Shown: positions 14,871-30,000, numbered from the stretch's first letter. The stretch is 64,000 nucleotides of DNA from Stratiolaelaps scimitus (GCA_019614645.1 JABWDB010000011.1:7823501-7887500), one strand, 5' to 3'. Made by a program: numbers and translations. Notes: a model not told the origin generated them from the sequence alone.

Positions 14871-17800
14871 ATCGTTCAATTTACCTTCTTGCCGGAGAAG
14901 CTGAAGAAGGAATCGGGCCCAGTCCGATGTGGTAACGCACGTAGTACGGAGAGAAGTCGCACCGAGTGCGGTCCCCACGAGCCACCACTTGAGCGTAGAT
15001 ATCCTACGAACAGTTTCAGCTCCCTCACCGTGATCGAGTAGCTTGCAAGCACGCCTAGTACTTCGATTACTAGGTCTGAAATGATTGGAGCACACAACAA
15101 CGGTAACACCAAGCCAGCACACAAGGGCCGAACACAAAGGCCACAAGGAACAAATAAAAGAAGAACAGGGTGCCACGATGTGATAAAGGCTGTGATAGAC
15201 GGAGGTGATCCTCCCTCAATAGACCAAAGATTGCGCAGTCGTTCCCCTGAAGATGATGAGGATCTACCAGGCTCACACTGTTTAATCTGGCTACTAATAA
15301 TATTTTTATTCGATTGTATTAGGTAAGTTGCCGGAGAGACTGAGACCAGACGGAGCTAATTGAATGCTCCATTTTAATCAGCATTTTTCGAAATTTCGTA
15401 TAATACAAAATGTTCCTTGAACGTGATGAACTGAACGTAATGGATCAAGGTCGATCGAACCTCTGGCACGACGAAAACCGAACGGTGAAGACTTAATTAA
15501 AACCGGCTACATATGATAGCAATTAACTCGCATTGATTCGAAATTTCGAGTTCAATTCAATTGATTTGATCAAAAGATGAACATGAACACGCTATGGGAT
15601 CGGAACAAACATGTCTTCCTTTATAAGCGCCTTTTAAATTAATACCTATAATACTTCAATACCAGCCCCCCCCCCGCTTCTCAAATTCAAATCTGCAACG
15701 GCGCGGATCGAACCCCGAATTTATTTTTGTTACAAGTTTTTTTACCTGCGACAACCTGATCGACGTGAGCCATTCGAGCAAGGATGTGCTCGATTAAGTG
15801 GACCTCCGTACACGCTTGAAGATTGCGTACGCTCTTCTTCAGCATAGCGCACAATACACTCCACAGCTCGGCCTGTGGGAAATTCGCAAAATGCAAAAAC
15901 GAAACGCAATGTAATTCGATGTAATTAAAACAGTGCACGAAACAGCTGTACCCGCCGAACTAAATGAGATATGTGCGTCTAAGGACAGGCATCGTCGCGA
16001 AATGATTATCGTACAAGTCGAACGAGCACATCATTGTACACACACATTGTGCCTGCCCCAACGTCACATATAGGGTCTCTGTGTATAGACAACAACAAAC
16101 ACACAAACGAACAATTTGCATAAACGATTGCTCTGCCAACATGAAGCCTAAACCCAGGCCCGTGTTACACTATGGGTTTCGGCTGTTATAGGACCCGCGA
16201 AGCGGCCCCCGACGAGCTATAAGAAGTGTCCCACCACTGTACGAGGTATACACAGCGTTTGAATTTATGCACGTAAGCCCTCTTCCATACAGATTAGGAC
16301 TATTTCCAGTTAGGGTTATGCAAGGCAGGGGACCTGTTTGTTGACTTGTTGTATTGCCACAGTTCCTCGTAGGGACACAACCTAGAAGGTTCAGGCCCGA
16401 GGCCTGTCACATAACATGGGGAACAGCTCATCGAATACTTGAGAGCCAGCTCATACAGTGTTTTACCACTTTGTCAGCGAAAACAAGGCAAACGCATGTA
16501 AGAACAATATATAGCAATAGTAATTCATTTTTTAAATTTATTAATTATTCGTAACTATTTGTAATTCATTTTTTTTATTTATTAATTCTTTGTAACTATT
16601 TGTAATTCATTTTTATTTATTTATTAATTACTCGTAACTATTTGTAATTCATTTTTATTTATTTATTAATTACTCGTAACTATTTGTAATTTATTTTTAT
16701 TTATTTATTAATTACTCGTAACTATTTGTAATTTATTTTTCTTTATCAATTATTTGTAACTATTTTTATTTATAAATTATTCGTATATATGTTTCCTTTT
16801 GTAAAGAGACGATCAAAACGAAGTAAACAAACAAATCTCGTTCGTTCATTGCAAAAACACACCGATATTTTCACTCTCGATAGAAAATTGCCTTTTCCAC
16901 AGTTTGCCCCAGATGCGTTACATCGATGAAAGAAAAAAACAGAAGTCTAAATTCACCACGTTAACGACCTTACGCGAAGTGACGACTACTTGAAAAAAAG
17001 GAGTCGTCATTTTTCGACACACCAGTTATCGCACATAGGCCATAGCCACACACAGTAACGTGGTGTCGAAATCCAGTATTGCTAGTTATCTGATTAAGCG
17101 TGCAGGTGGACGACGTCCAGAATGAACGCGTTCCACCTGTGTACATTTGTACAACTGGATTGCGCCCAGCCAGCCAATAGTAACTCCCTTGTATATTCGC
17201 GCTCTACTACATATTCTATAAACGTAAGCGCCTCGAATGACCTTTGCTAAGCTGGACTATCTATTATTAAGGGTGTGAGAGAGAGAGAGAGAGAGTTGCC
17301 CATCGATCGTCTACCGAGTCGTCCATCGGCCGCTGTTGATAGCCTACCGTGTCGGACGTCTCTGTGAATTTATTTATCTGACGCCTTGACCTGATCGAGG
17401 AAGGAGAGAGACAGGCTCCCTCCACGAGCGCCGTCGTAACAGACACCAGGCGCACTGCTTTAAGCCTGGCAGACACCTCGAATTCGATATCCACCGCCGG
17501 AAGGGACAATGATGTTCCCTCACGATAATATTAGAGACACACTGTAAGGGAGCGACTATGGGCATATATCTATATAAAGACGCTCTTCGCGCGGAGACAC
17601 GTCCATGGGAAGATCTTCTGCGGCGAATACGATTATCGAGAACGATAGAGAGAGCGGGGGAGAGGGATATATATATATATATAGAAAGAGAGAGAGACGC
17701 ATATGTGTAACGAGAGTATGCCCTATATGCAAGAGTGCCACGAAGAGGTCTGGCCTGACTAAAAATAATCGCACGAGCAGAAGTAGCAGCAATTTGTGCA

Positions 17801-20800
17801 ATTCGGCTCGGACACTCGGGTGTCCGAGGAGGGCGATCGGACGCGGGGGTCTGGGGTTTAGTCAGGGGGTTGAAGTAAAAGAGGAAGTGAGAGTACGAGG
17901 GGGAGAGCAAGCGAGCGAGAGAGAGAAAGAGAAGGGGGGGGTGAGGAATTGTGTAATCGGATCGACCCTGCAAAAGATCACATTGCGGCTATTCCCTATC
18001 GGTGCCTGTGTCCTATACGTTTGTACTTGTATGCTGTGAATTGCTAATGTATTATGTCCTCATGTTGTTGTTGCTGTAGTGGCCGCTAGGCTGCGATAAT
18101 GGAAATCGCACCGTATTGAATCTCCAGTCCCCTGGATGGTCTAGTGGTGAGCGTCTTGGACTGCTAGACCGGAGGGACATGTGTGTTGGGTTCAAATCCT
18201 GTCAGGCGCTTTCGAGGATCTTTGGATTTCTTTATCATCTTTCTTGATCTGAAGGTTCTTGCCAGGTACGAGTAAGGAAGAGAATAAGCAAAGGTGGCCC
18301 TGACAGCTCCTCATAGTAATACCTGTAAGGTTAAGAGCTGGGCCCTGTCAGATAGGGGAACAGGTGAGGGGCAGCTCGAAAAACAGCATTGAATCTCCTC
18401 GTAGGGACGGGCCATTGCACAGACGAACTGTTCCGTAGCGAGCAAAAGATGGGAAGGCATCCGCACAGCGATATATTTATATAATATATATTGTATATTC
18501 CGGTTGTGTGCGAGGTTACATTGGTAGGCCGCCCCGTAACCCCGAGATCATCAGTCCGCTTGAATAGGACATGGTTGAATAATATCAATAATAACAGTAC
18601 GAATCGTAAGACAAAGAATGTGATAGCAAAGGTACAAGCAACAATAACAAAAGTAGATAGATTTAACGATATATACGTGCTGTGTTCCGACGGTTTGCGC
18701 CCATTTTCATCGCTGCGTCGAAAACGTTCGGTGGATTTTCCCATACAGAGTCGGAATGTAACTTAATCCAGTGTTAAATGTCAACAAACAGACTTGAGGA
18801 CAATGCAAGCCTGGCCTGTTAGCGGCGTGGACGGTGACGCCGCATTCGAATGATGCCTGTTATCTACAATATACATGTATATACGCATTCATCGCAATGC
18901 CGCATGAGTGCGTTCGGGTTGGGAGCTTGGTTGGTCGCATTGCGGTCTCGCCTGTGCACCAATAATGGCTCGCGCGTTCGGCTCGGACTGAGTTGAGAGT
19001 GTAAATAATATCCGGATGTGCTGTGTGCCTCTGGATGTCATAGATGACCAGCTGGCGAGCAAGTTTAGCGGGACGTTGTGTCACTCAATTGCAAAGGCAA
19101 GTCAATTGCTACAAAGAGCGCACTGAATTGCGCTTTGACGACGCAGCGACCGGGGCTGGAGGGAGGATGGAGCATGATGCTCACGATAAGGGAAGCGCAA
19201 GGCTGTCGCCTACCTAGGCGCAAGCCGAAACGTTTTGAGGTCGCGCAATGAACGAAACGGCAGAGCAGGTTAGGCAGAACGCCTCCACGACTGCATAGCC
19301 TCGGGATAGCCTCTGAAAGGCGCAACCCTCTAGGGTTGGACGTGCTTCTTCTTGGCGGGAGCGTTCAAAACCTCCAATTTAGTTATGAACGAATTGCGAA
19401 TAGACAGCGAGTTGTATCGTTATGACACACGGGCGGTGATCGCGCACTAGATGGACCGCGGTATTTTACCTCCACATATGGCAGCGTTTCTTCAAATGTA
19501 CAACACTTTTGATGAAATCAGAATGGTGCGTATAATGACGCACAGTCGCCCTTTCGACAGAGACGAGGAACAGCCTTATTAAGAATCCAATGCCCCACTA
19601 ACAAAGGCGCGGCAGCGACAGCCGCCGCCGCCGACACCGACACTGCCACCACCACCGCTCTCAAGGGATAACACAGGCCACAGCGAGCTATTATCGGTAG
19701 GCTTGGTGGGCCAAGATTCTAAAGGACTGTTTGCAGGAGGAGACCGCCACCGACTCCACCTAGATGACGAAGATACTGCGTTCTCGCATCGGCACTTCCT
19801 TCTTTGCTCATGTGCCCGATGAGAAACCAGGGGCTGGGATGTTTATGCCGCGAGGGTCCGATCCCGATGCCCTGGCCCCCTGGCAACGTATGCATGCTCA
19901 GACGACGCGAACCACTAGAATCGGAGAAGATATGGGGGGCGGCGTTGCCTGCCTGAATTGCCGCAGTAGACAGCTCACCAGTTAGTTTGACTTTTTCAGA
20001 GCCAACGTGTGAGTAGTCCGTGTGAAGTAGCTCAATAAGCAATTGGGACTTAACTGTCAACAAACAAACACTTACTTTAACTAAATACATTGGAAAAAAT
20101 CTCGGAATTATATATATATATATATATAGAACCAGGTAGAATAACAAAAACCTGGTCCCCTGGATGGTCAAGGGGTGAGCGTCCTGGACTGCGGGACCAT
20201 AGGTTGGATTCAAACCCTGTCAGACGAGGAGAATCTCTGGCGTTCTTCATCATCTTTCTTTATCTGAGGCTTCTTGTTGCCAGGTACGAGTGAGATAGCG
20301 AAAATAGGCAAAGGTGGCCCCGACAGGTCGTCATAGCAATACCTAAAAGGTTAAGTGACTGAGGCCAGTCAAAATAGGGTCAGCTTAAAAAACAAAACAA
20401 GAAACACCAACACGTGCCGTTGTCGACAGTGGTGTACTTTTGACGATTCAGCTTGTGTATGTAATTGAAATCGATATAGGTCATACAAGTAGCTCCTCGT
20501 AGAAAATGCCAACGTACGCCTATTGAATTCAAATGCTAAACATTTGGCAAAAAAACAACAAGCAATTTGAATCAACTTCATACGTTCCATGCCGTCTGAC
20601 GGCTTTCTGTCATCCTCCACGAGCTCTATTTCATTGTCCGGCGAACTATAGTTAAAATTACCTAGAAGGTTTTTAGCATGTGCAGGCAACTGAAGGTTTG
20701 ATTATTCAACCTGTCCTGTAGTGTCAGGAACAAGTGATAATCGGAAGACACAACGTTCAGGGTATACATTAGGGATTACTCAAACATACCATTCAGGGCG

Positions 20801-20961
20801 CCAATATAATTGTTATCGGTTCATCCAAGAAACGTGCGGTCTAACGATGTCCAGGTGGAAAGCAACTCCGTTTCTACTTGTTCATTCGGCCAGCTTCTGA
20901 TTAATTGCTCGCGTTAATTAATAGGTCACATACTTTTTGGAACTTAAGAGATAGTTTCTTA

Positions 20962-21004
<43 letters not shown>

Positions 21005-24000
21005 CACATCACGGATCTCAGAATGCGAACGGGAGGATCATTGAGACAAGAGGCGCTACGGACTTATGCATCATCAGCCATACAAGATATCATAGGGTAA
21101 AAGGAAGTCATAATTAACGATCGGGCAGAAGCAGACGAAGATACGCGATTGACTCGACAGTCATTCCAATTACAGGTGCCTATTAATGTGCCGACTCCCT
21201 TGTGCTTAACCAACGTCGTACAATATAGCCTCACAGTTTTACATTACGGCTGATGCCGATGCACCGTGTTGATAAATCATTTACTGTGCTGTGCATATGT
21301 GATGTCTTCAAAGTTCACTAAATGAATAAATGTGTAAATAAGTAAGTGCAAGCGTTCGTCGGTAGTGTACTGCCGACGTATTCTAACGGTGTTCATGGCA
21401 AATGGGACTTTGTCATAAATTACAGCCTGATATATGCATCTAGATGTACTATAGGTATCACAGGTAAATATTTGATTTGATGTTCGTCGGCAGAGGGCCT
21501 CCATCACTCATGATACTGGCGTCCGGGACGGAAATGCATTTGACGAGCCCTTACGGGAGCATGTAATGACGGGTAGACGCGTAGGATGCTGCTGGTGGAA
21601 GCTCTCCGACGCCACCCCTAAGGTGACACGGTCAGCGATAAATCAAATGTCGCCGGATAACCTTTCAAATACGAAACCACCTAGAGTTATTACTGTAATT
21701 ATTATTACTAATGAGAGTCTGGAACGACGACGATCCGTGCTGCTCAGCTGGACGAATCGATGTTTCTACTAAAAGTAGACCGAAGTTTTCTCAACGTGAT
21801 GATATTAGTCAAAGGCAGATTTTCGAACGGAAATTCGGAACACTGCGTTCCGGTGTACGTCATTGACATCTCTGGCCCGATAGCGGCAGATTGCCCTAGC
21901 GGTCCGAAACGGCTTCTGAGCCGCAGTTCGCTTCGGTTTTCAGTCAGGGAACAGTGATGCCTAACGAGTTGTTGTATAGCAGGATTCGGCCACAGCGTGA
22001 CCACGTGTGGCGTGTATGTGTGTGTGTGTGAGTGCTACCTTACGATTCGCGAACAAAATGATCCATGAGATCGTTAAGCTTGAACGTGTATATGCATGAC
22101 CTCTACTCGTATCGCGATGTCGGCGGTAGGACCCCGCCAGTGAAAGCCGCTTGAATAATTTCAGCTGTGAAATAAGCTATGGATCAGTTCTCATTCAGAG
22201 TTGTTGTTCAAACGCCACCGGAAAGACCGTTCGTTCCGTATCACTTACCTGTAATTGAGTGGAGCTATGGTCCAAGAGCTCTAGCATGTATATAATATTC
22301 TTCGGGTGATTAATGACAAAGTTCAATTCCATATCAAACTCCCCACCCACGAGCTGAAAACGAGACACGCAAAAATGATCAAATAGAACGCATGGTTAGT
22401 TGTCGAAGTCACAGCGGGGGCACAAATGCGCCTGGCTAATTAGTAGTAGTAGTAGTAGTTGTAATTAGTCAGCCATAAAAGTGGGCAACTCAATGGGCAT
22501 TAGCCAGTAATTAGACAAAGTCATTAGTTCGAGATCTACATATAACCTACCCACGAATGGTAAACATCCCTCGTTAATATTGTTACTAACTATTACTATT
22601 ATTATTATTATTATTATCTGGCGTTAGAGCGATGGGTGCGCGTCTAGCTAGCAGCGGCCCAGCTCGGTGTTGAATCAATGCTTCGCTTCGTTGTCCTCTT
22701 CGCCTTCTGGTCAGAGCGCTTTAAAGCACTTTCACATGTTTCTGCTTAGTAGCGCTTCAAGTGAAGTATAAAAATAGTTATTACTATTATTATTTTTGTT
22801 ATTATCAGCGTTCGTGTTATTACCGGAGCACACTTTATTGCCGTCATAAATATTATACGTTGCATGGAAATTTTGCTTAGCCTCGCCCCACTTTGCCGAG
22901 CCATCGATAATGCCATCGATGGCCGGATATACAGCCGTATTTCGTCACAGATGGAAACGGATAGAAGGTCAGAAGTGCCCCCCCCCACTCCCATATGATA
23001 TATATAGTGTATTATTAATCAGCTTCGTTTCAAGCCATTCAAAACGATCTATCTTGTACCGGTACAAAAGTACCATCATAGAGTAAGTTAAGCTTCGGCC
23101 AATAAACGTGACCTTAAAGTGGCATTTGACATGACCTTCAAATAGGCCTCGAGACGAGAAAGATATGAGTTTATGTTTGAGGTTCGCGACAATCCCGCCC
23201 GTCGCCATCCTGGAACGATAAAAGCCGCTGCTTCGACGATTCATCCATCGATTTCGCTCTGGAGCAATGGACGGATGCATTGCTGCTATATATTTCATTG
23301 TTTGCGTGGGCGGCCTTGAGTAACAACACGTTGTTTAGGATTCGTTCAGCTCATTAATGAACAGCTAGTCCCAAAGCTGGTTCTTTGAATGGCCACCTCG
23401 CTAGAACAACTAAACGGCACAAAAAAAGTAAAAACATAAAATGTTCGAAAAATGCGAAAAAACGTCGAAAAAAAAATTCTTTCACCAGACGAAATTAGAA
23501 CATATCATCAGAACCGAGACGTGAAAACTCGCTCGTTCCGTTCTGGCCACAACTACGCGCCTCTTGTGTCTGTATCCCTGTGGGCATTCGGCAGACCAGA
23601 ACGCGCAGCGTCGACGGAAAATAGCAGCCCGGCTGCCCTAAGGGGGACCGCTAGCCAAGCGAAGGCGTCTATTCAATATGTCTATAGTCAGCATATATGT
23701 AGGTTCGCTTGTTAGCCAAACATATAATATATATATATAATTTTTTTTGGTTTTCTACACACAAAACTACACTGCTGTATAACTGAGTCAGGCACAAAGG
23801 AAGACATTCGATGAGACAACGAAGCACTTCAAATCGCAAAAAAACCTGATAATGCATCTTCCATTTGCATTTCGAGGGGTCCGTCTTACGAAGCCTTATG
23901 CCGAAACCTACTTAGCTTAGATTAGCAAGGCGTCTCGGGGGCTCTTAGAAGAAGGTTAGAGGGGCGATTATTGGGAGGTTAGTTTGTAAATAATTCGCTA

Positions 24001-27000
24001 GAGAGCACGACGCTCTCCCGCTCAGGTGAAGGCGCAAGTGTCGTCGAACGACGCGCTCGCCGACTCAGCTCCTAAGCACCTGTGCAGCGTGCCCTTCTCG
24101 CCTTGCACGTCCTTAGGCGAACGAGGTCTCATAGGTATACTACTAGCCACCGTCAGCACCCCGCCCCTGTCACCCCCTGTACGCCGCAGGTACACTCGGT
24201 CGATTCGCCGTTGGCGGGTACGCCGCTTCGCGAGCAGCTACCTCGTCCGTCACTATCCGTCGTCGCGCTGTTTGCGATCGACAACGATCTATCCGTATAT
24301 GCCTCCCCGTCTCCCCGTTGGGCATGATCCACCTTCATTAAAGGCCATGCCATTCAGCAGAGACTACAAACTTAAAATAGACAGGCAGAGTAGGGTGGAG
24401 GTGCGGTGGCCTGGGAGGCGGCCTGTGGCGAAGGTCTCCTTCAAGCCACATCCTCTGCTTCGGCTGCTTTTGCTGGCAAACCCACCGCATCTCGAGCCGC
24501 CGGCCGCTCCATTTCACAATCTACCCCCCACCCCCTCTGTTTATCTAGATCTATCGCGCTCATCGCCATCTCGTCCCATCCAATTACCCTTCGCGGTACA
24601 GTGGCGTGCCGCGTCACGCTGACCACGCAGATCACGTTCCATCTCTACGCTGCGTCCGTCCGACAGCAGAGGCGGGACAGCCGAACGGACGAACGAGCAA
24701 AGATCTCTCCGCCCCCCCCCCCCTTCGCCGCGTCCGCACCCCCGGCGAGTCGGCCCTGTCGGTCACACACGCATGGCTACCCTCGGCTGGGGGCCAGCGG
24801 CATCTTTTCGGCTGCCATCTCTCGTCGACGATGCCGATGACCAAAGGAATACCCTGTTCAATCTCTCTCGCCTTCACTCTCTGCTCTAGAGATCTATCGA
24901 CATGGGGCGAAATTCCAGCAGGACGCCGTGACCGCTGCGTCCCTTCCTGCCCGGTGTTGCCGACTCACGCTGTTGTTGTCGCTGTTGTTGTTTTCAAGCG
25001 ATGGCGGCGGTGGCGGCGGTGGCGGCGGTGGCGGCGGTAAGCGACGACTGCGAACAGAAGCATCACCAGCGGCGCCGCAGGAACAACGGCCACAAGCGTC
25101 CACAGGAGCCAAATGGCGACGCTGTGTGCTCTGGCCCGAAATGAGAGCGGTGCCAACGTTGGCGTAGAATGCGACGACACGGTGAGGCGAACTGCCATCG
25201 CAGCTCTTGCTCAGCCGAGGCCGGGTCCGAACAACGAAGAAAAGTTCGTTCCATTTCTTTCTCTCCACTGTTGTTCTCATCCCGCGTTGTCGTCTCCCAC
25301 TCGACGACTGGGACTACCATACATACTTCTCTGTGCGTCAAGATACGATACGCTGAAAACATTGTTGCAAGCTGGACATCGCCGCCACACCCTACCCGCA
25401 GTGGATCTTGGAGAGCTCGTCTGAGCTATACGATCTCGGCAGGTTGCTTTCATGAAGGGGATGAAAGTCCTTCGCCTCCAACCCCCGTTCCACTTGTGTT
25501 TCACTCGAAGCTCGGTTTCCCGCTGTCCAACGTCGCTCCAACCGACGAGCTCAACAGGACGAAAAGCACCGCCAGATAGATGCTCACAGTACGGCGACAA
25601 TACGGTGACGTGTAAGGTGTAGGGCAGTGGACGACGATGTCTTCGGATGACGGGGTTGGCAGGGACGCGCGACAGGAAGAATTCCGCTACGATTCAACTA
25701 CCGTGAGCGTTTGCGCCAGGACGCCCTCGCTCTTCCACGACCGACCGACGGCAGAGAGAAGTCCGAGCAGGGAACATTGTGAGCGAGCCGCGAGGGAAAT
25801 GAACACCAAAGCAGAGGGGCGTACAAATGAGGCGCCGCTTGATGAACCAGAGAGAGGGAGAGAGCGCTAGTCGACAAATAGGTGAGGCCATCCACGGCTG
25901 GAAAAAAGAGCACAACACGACAATGAAGTGGGCGAAAACGCCCAGATCCTTAAGCTCGTAGGCGGCGTTGTCGAGGACGTCGGTGACAGAGATCGACTGA
26001 GTAGACACCGAATGCAGGAAGGGAAATTAAACCTATTGGACCCTGGGAAGGCAACGAGGAACACGACTGAGGCAGAGATCGACTGGTTGGACCAGATAGA
26101 TGAAGGGAAGCCAGGCAAAGAAACATGGGGGTATGGGGGTGTCTGGATGGAGATCAACGGCGTCTGGACAGGAGCAATGCTGCGAGGAGAATGACTGAAG
26201 GCATTGAAGGGGCTGGTGTTAGTCCAGCGAACAACGACACCGGAACGATGATGACGCTGCTGAGGCTACGGCTGTCCCTGTGTCAATTGCCGGTGTGACA
26301 GCTTCTAGCCGTTATTACACCCTATGGAAGGTGCACGCTATAATGAAGTGCGCGGTGGCAAAACGGCCACGAACGCCCGCGACGAGATCACCGACTGCAG
26401 TCAGCCACCTGCAACGTTGATGGGGAACGAGAACGGCCTTGGAGTGCGGCCAGTGTTGGACGCCGGGTCCTTAGCGGCCTTAGTGGCAAGAAAGGCAGGC
26501 GAGACGACAGCAGCAACGTAGGCCTTCATTTGACGTCGTCTCCAAACTACACGAGGAAGGAACAACTGATTTGAGCTAGAGGTCGCCGGCCAAGACCAAC
26601 GCTCAGGCCTCGATGACCCGACGGCGAACAACGACCAGAGGCTATAGGCACACAGGAAATGACGGCCGGATGTCGACACGGAGACGAGGTGAACTGCGAG
26701 AACTAGCAGAGAATGGGCGATTGTTCTATGAGACAACAGTGAAATAGGAACAGCGGCGGAGCACGATGGACGCCAGAGTGGATAGCCGTAGAGGCAATAG
26801 GAGAATAAAAGAACAAGTAATTGGGCTGGTTCACATCGGGGAACGTGGGCAGCTGGCGAACCTACAATGCCTGGATAGATCAATGCAGGCTGCTTCGCTC
26901 CAAAGAGCACTTGTTATGCATTTCATGCGGCTTGGGAAAATTTAGGAGGCCACTCGTAGAGGAGAACGTGTTTATCCCTCGTTTAGCCGTCGCATGCTAG

Positions 27001-30000
27001 AGTAAGGTATAAATAGTCACACTGAATAGGGTATAAGCCTAAGGATGCGCCAGGTCGAGCTCTTGAGAGATCGTATACGACCCAATATATATGTATATAT
27101 ATATTAGTACAGTTCCTGTGATGCTGAGCACAGCATCATATACTATGCACGAATACTATATAATGATATGTAGTAGAAATGGCGACACAACGGTCAGCAG
27201 ACTCTGATTAAACTTGTTGAACGATTTGCGATATGTACAACGCCATTTTCGATTTCCACGAAGTGAACGTATAGAACATATGCGTATCATATGGATAATG
27301 CGTTGTGTATGCATGAACCATGCATCTTTTAATTGGAGGTTGAAACTTCTCACACTTGAGGCTTGGAGGCTCCCAACACGTATATAACACTCCTCCCAAG
27401 GTCCGGGGTAGCGCGAATAGCATTCGCGTATCTCGGTAAGAAGAGTGGCGTTTTTTTAACTGGTCGTTTAGTGGATACGAGGCCCACACTTCCGAGCTAA
27501 ATACATTCGATGTGAGGATCGAGGCGCGCACAGGCATTTTTCCAGTGAGTCCTTTATAGAAAGGTCTATACCACCTGTTAAAGGCCGCTGACTCCCGTGG
27601 CATGGCAAGACCCATTCCAAGAATGGAACGGCAATATAACGATATTCACGTTGGATTCAAACGGATCTACGCAATACGTGAGGCGATACCAAGAGCTCAA
27701 ATGACTTGGAGAAAATCACAGAGTCTCAGCTGGGGATCGAACCCGGAACCTCACGGGCTGCTGTCAGCCGGGAGCCTGTACACGCATGTACACTACCAGG
27801 TCAAATCGCAGAGAAACGGGCAGCATCGTCCATTAGGAACATCAAACCCGGGCGAGAGATGCAGCCACTACAGCGTACACGAACAAAACGACATTTCATC
27901 CGATATCCAGCCATAGACCAAACCGAAATCTCTATCCTGCTTTCCGCAACAGTAGCTCCGAGTTCAGATATCACTGCAGCCCTGGGCGGGAAAGCCTAGA
28001 TTCGAGTACTACCAGTCCAATGTTATATTCCAGCGAAGGTGTCCACAGCAGAGGTGCCCCACTTTAATACTATAAGGGAAAGACACGTTTGCTGGCCAAG
28101 TACAGAGCAACGGGGATATATCCATACAACGTGCGTCGACTAGCACTTGCACATCACCATTACGACAGCTAGTGCTAATTGTACAAACACGATTGCCGTC
28201 ACGGATGTGCAGAACACGATGTGATCACAGAAGCAAGAAAAAAAAAAGCATAAGCGGATAATTCTCCTCACGTTCATTAAACGCAACCGACTAAATAGGC
28301 CTTGCGGGGGAACTCAACAAGTTCCCGATACTATCGATCCGCTCGGGCAACGCGACGAACCTGCGAACGGACATCGCTAATGGCCAACGGTACAGTGTTC
28401 CTCTTCCTGGCAGCCGCACTTGGGGGTTGTTCAGCGGCCGTGTGGTCCGTGCGTGTTGACGCAGGTTCGGGGGTGGAGGGGGCGGTGGCGGTGGCGGCGG
28501 GCCACAGTCGGGGGAGGTGGAAGCGTGAGTCCACGTTTTCCCCATGACGATTCGGAAGGCTATCGTTGTTCCGGACGCGGAGGGGGTCTCGCCGGTAATC
28601 GGCCTATGCTTTCACACCGAAACGAACAGGGGCGCAGCATCCGGGGACCGGTTGAACTCGCACGATGGGTCATGAGTGTACACTGGGTTGTACACCCATC
28701 ACACGGCGGCTGACGAAAACCGAAGAAAATCGGGGAAATAGTGGACGGCTTGGCAACGCGAGTGGGGAAGGAGTCATGGATGATGTTGTAGAACGCGGCT
28801 CGAAACGCTGAACTCGTCGGGAGAGGCTTATGTTGGTGTTCGCGCACTTTCTTGTTGTTTGATAACGAAATATTGCTATGATTGCATCTGATGGCTGATG
28901 AGGGGCCGATGAGTCGTGTCGTAATGAAATAACAAATCGGTTGGAGGTTTAGTCAGCAAGAATCTGACTCTACCACTCGAATACCCTAGAAGTGAAGAGT
29001 GGTGCCGATGCAAGGTTTGCCTTTAATCTCTGTATTAAAAAAAAAATGAAATAACGCGCTTACGCGGTCGAAATTTTTACTATATATATATAGACTGGCA
29101 TCCGCCCGATTGCGTGCTCGAACTATTCTGAACAGCTCTTTGGTTTCGTAAACACGCTGCGTCCGAAGACTCGAACGGTCCTCCTATCTGCCGTACGCCA
29201 GTAAAATGGTCACTATTGTATATATGACCATTGGATGCGTCTGCATAACCCGTCTTGTCGATCCACACGTCTGGTGTCCCACAGGGCATATCAGCAGGAT
29301 CCGTTTCGGATTTGGAAACCGGGCTCGCTTGTGGTGACTCCAATCAGAGCACCACGCGGCTTGCTTAGTATATCTTAGATAACGCTATTTATCCCGTTAA
29401 GGATTTTGAACTGCATCTCCACATCGCGTCCACAACTTCTAGTGGACATTTTTGTAGCGAATTGCTAGCACGCGCTTGCTGAGGGAAAAGCGACACCCGA
29501 GCCGCAAAACAGGCGATGACCTTCATTTGATCGGGAAGTACTTCGGATACGGCCATGGTACCCTCATATCAGCGTTCCGTACCCGACAGGATACCACTGT
29601 ATTTGATCAGAGCACGAAGACATGGCAATGCAACCGTATCCATTCGATCCTGTTTGTTGCAACCTAATCTGAGCAGATACGCAATCAGCGCCTCGGCAAT
29701 TGACAATTACATTTTTGCTTCACACATATGTATGTGCAGCGCATTTTGCATTTGTCGAATCGCTTCGATTTCGATGCCACATCAGATGTTTTGCTCTCAT
29801 ACCCACCCAGCTAAGCTGACCCCGGATGGCTTTACCCGGCCACAGAAAATATATCTGAAATTTTGCGGGCTGACCTGCTGCCTTAAACGTTTCACCGCGT
29901 CGACGGTAGAACAACTGCTTTTGGCATCGGGCTTCATAAGAAGGGCCCGGTCAAATGCAAATGTGCAACGGTGGAGATCGGGGCACTTCGCGCACCTACG

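Larger units (their letters stand above)
13860..14884 (-). other. NBEA intron 4
   Basis: This is a 1,025-nt intron with two family A SINE tail copies (14203-14237 and 14393-14477), an ATT tract near 14352-14378 and two (TA)n arrays (14699-14734 and 14804-14867). The longer (TA)n array ends only about 17 nt beyond the donor of exon 4, which is unusually close to a splice site. Confidence 0.8.
15873..22248 (-). other. NBEA intron 2 (6.4 kb)
   Basis: The intron contains the 42-bp AT-rich minisatellite at 16520-16787, a GA/TA tract near 17650-17700, the two family C SINE copies (18127-18383 and 20155-20399) and a (TA)n array at 20965-21002. No gene or conserved ORF was found. Open frames such as the one near 20369-20689 on the minus strand match nothing I know. 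Confidence 0.7.

Noticed and set aside
18127..18200. Functional tRNA gene at the family C head
   Set aside because: The A and B boxes are good, but the 3' half does not close an acceptor stem and a second copy shares the non-tRNA body.
26401..26910. 169-codon minus-strand frame
   Set aside because: It starts at GTG, has biased composition, and lies in a purine-rich segment with frames on both strands.
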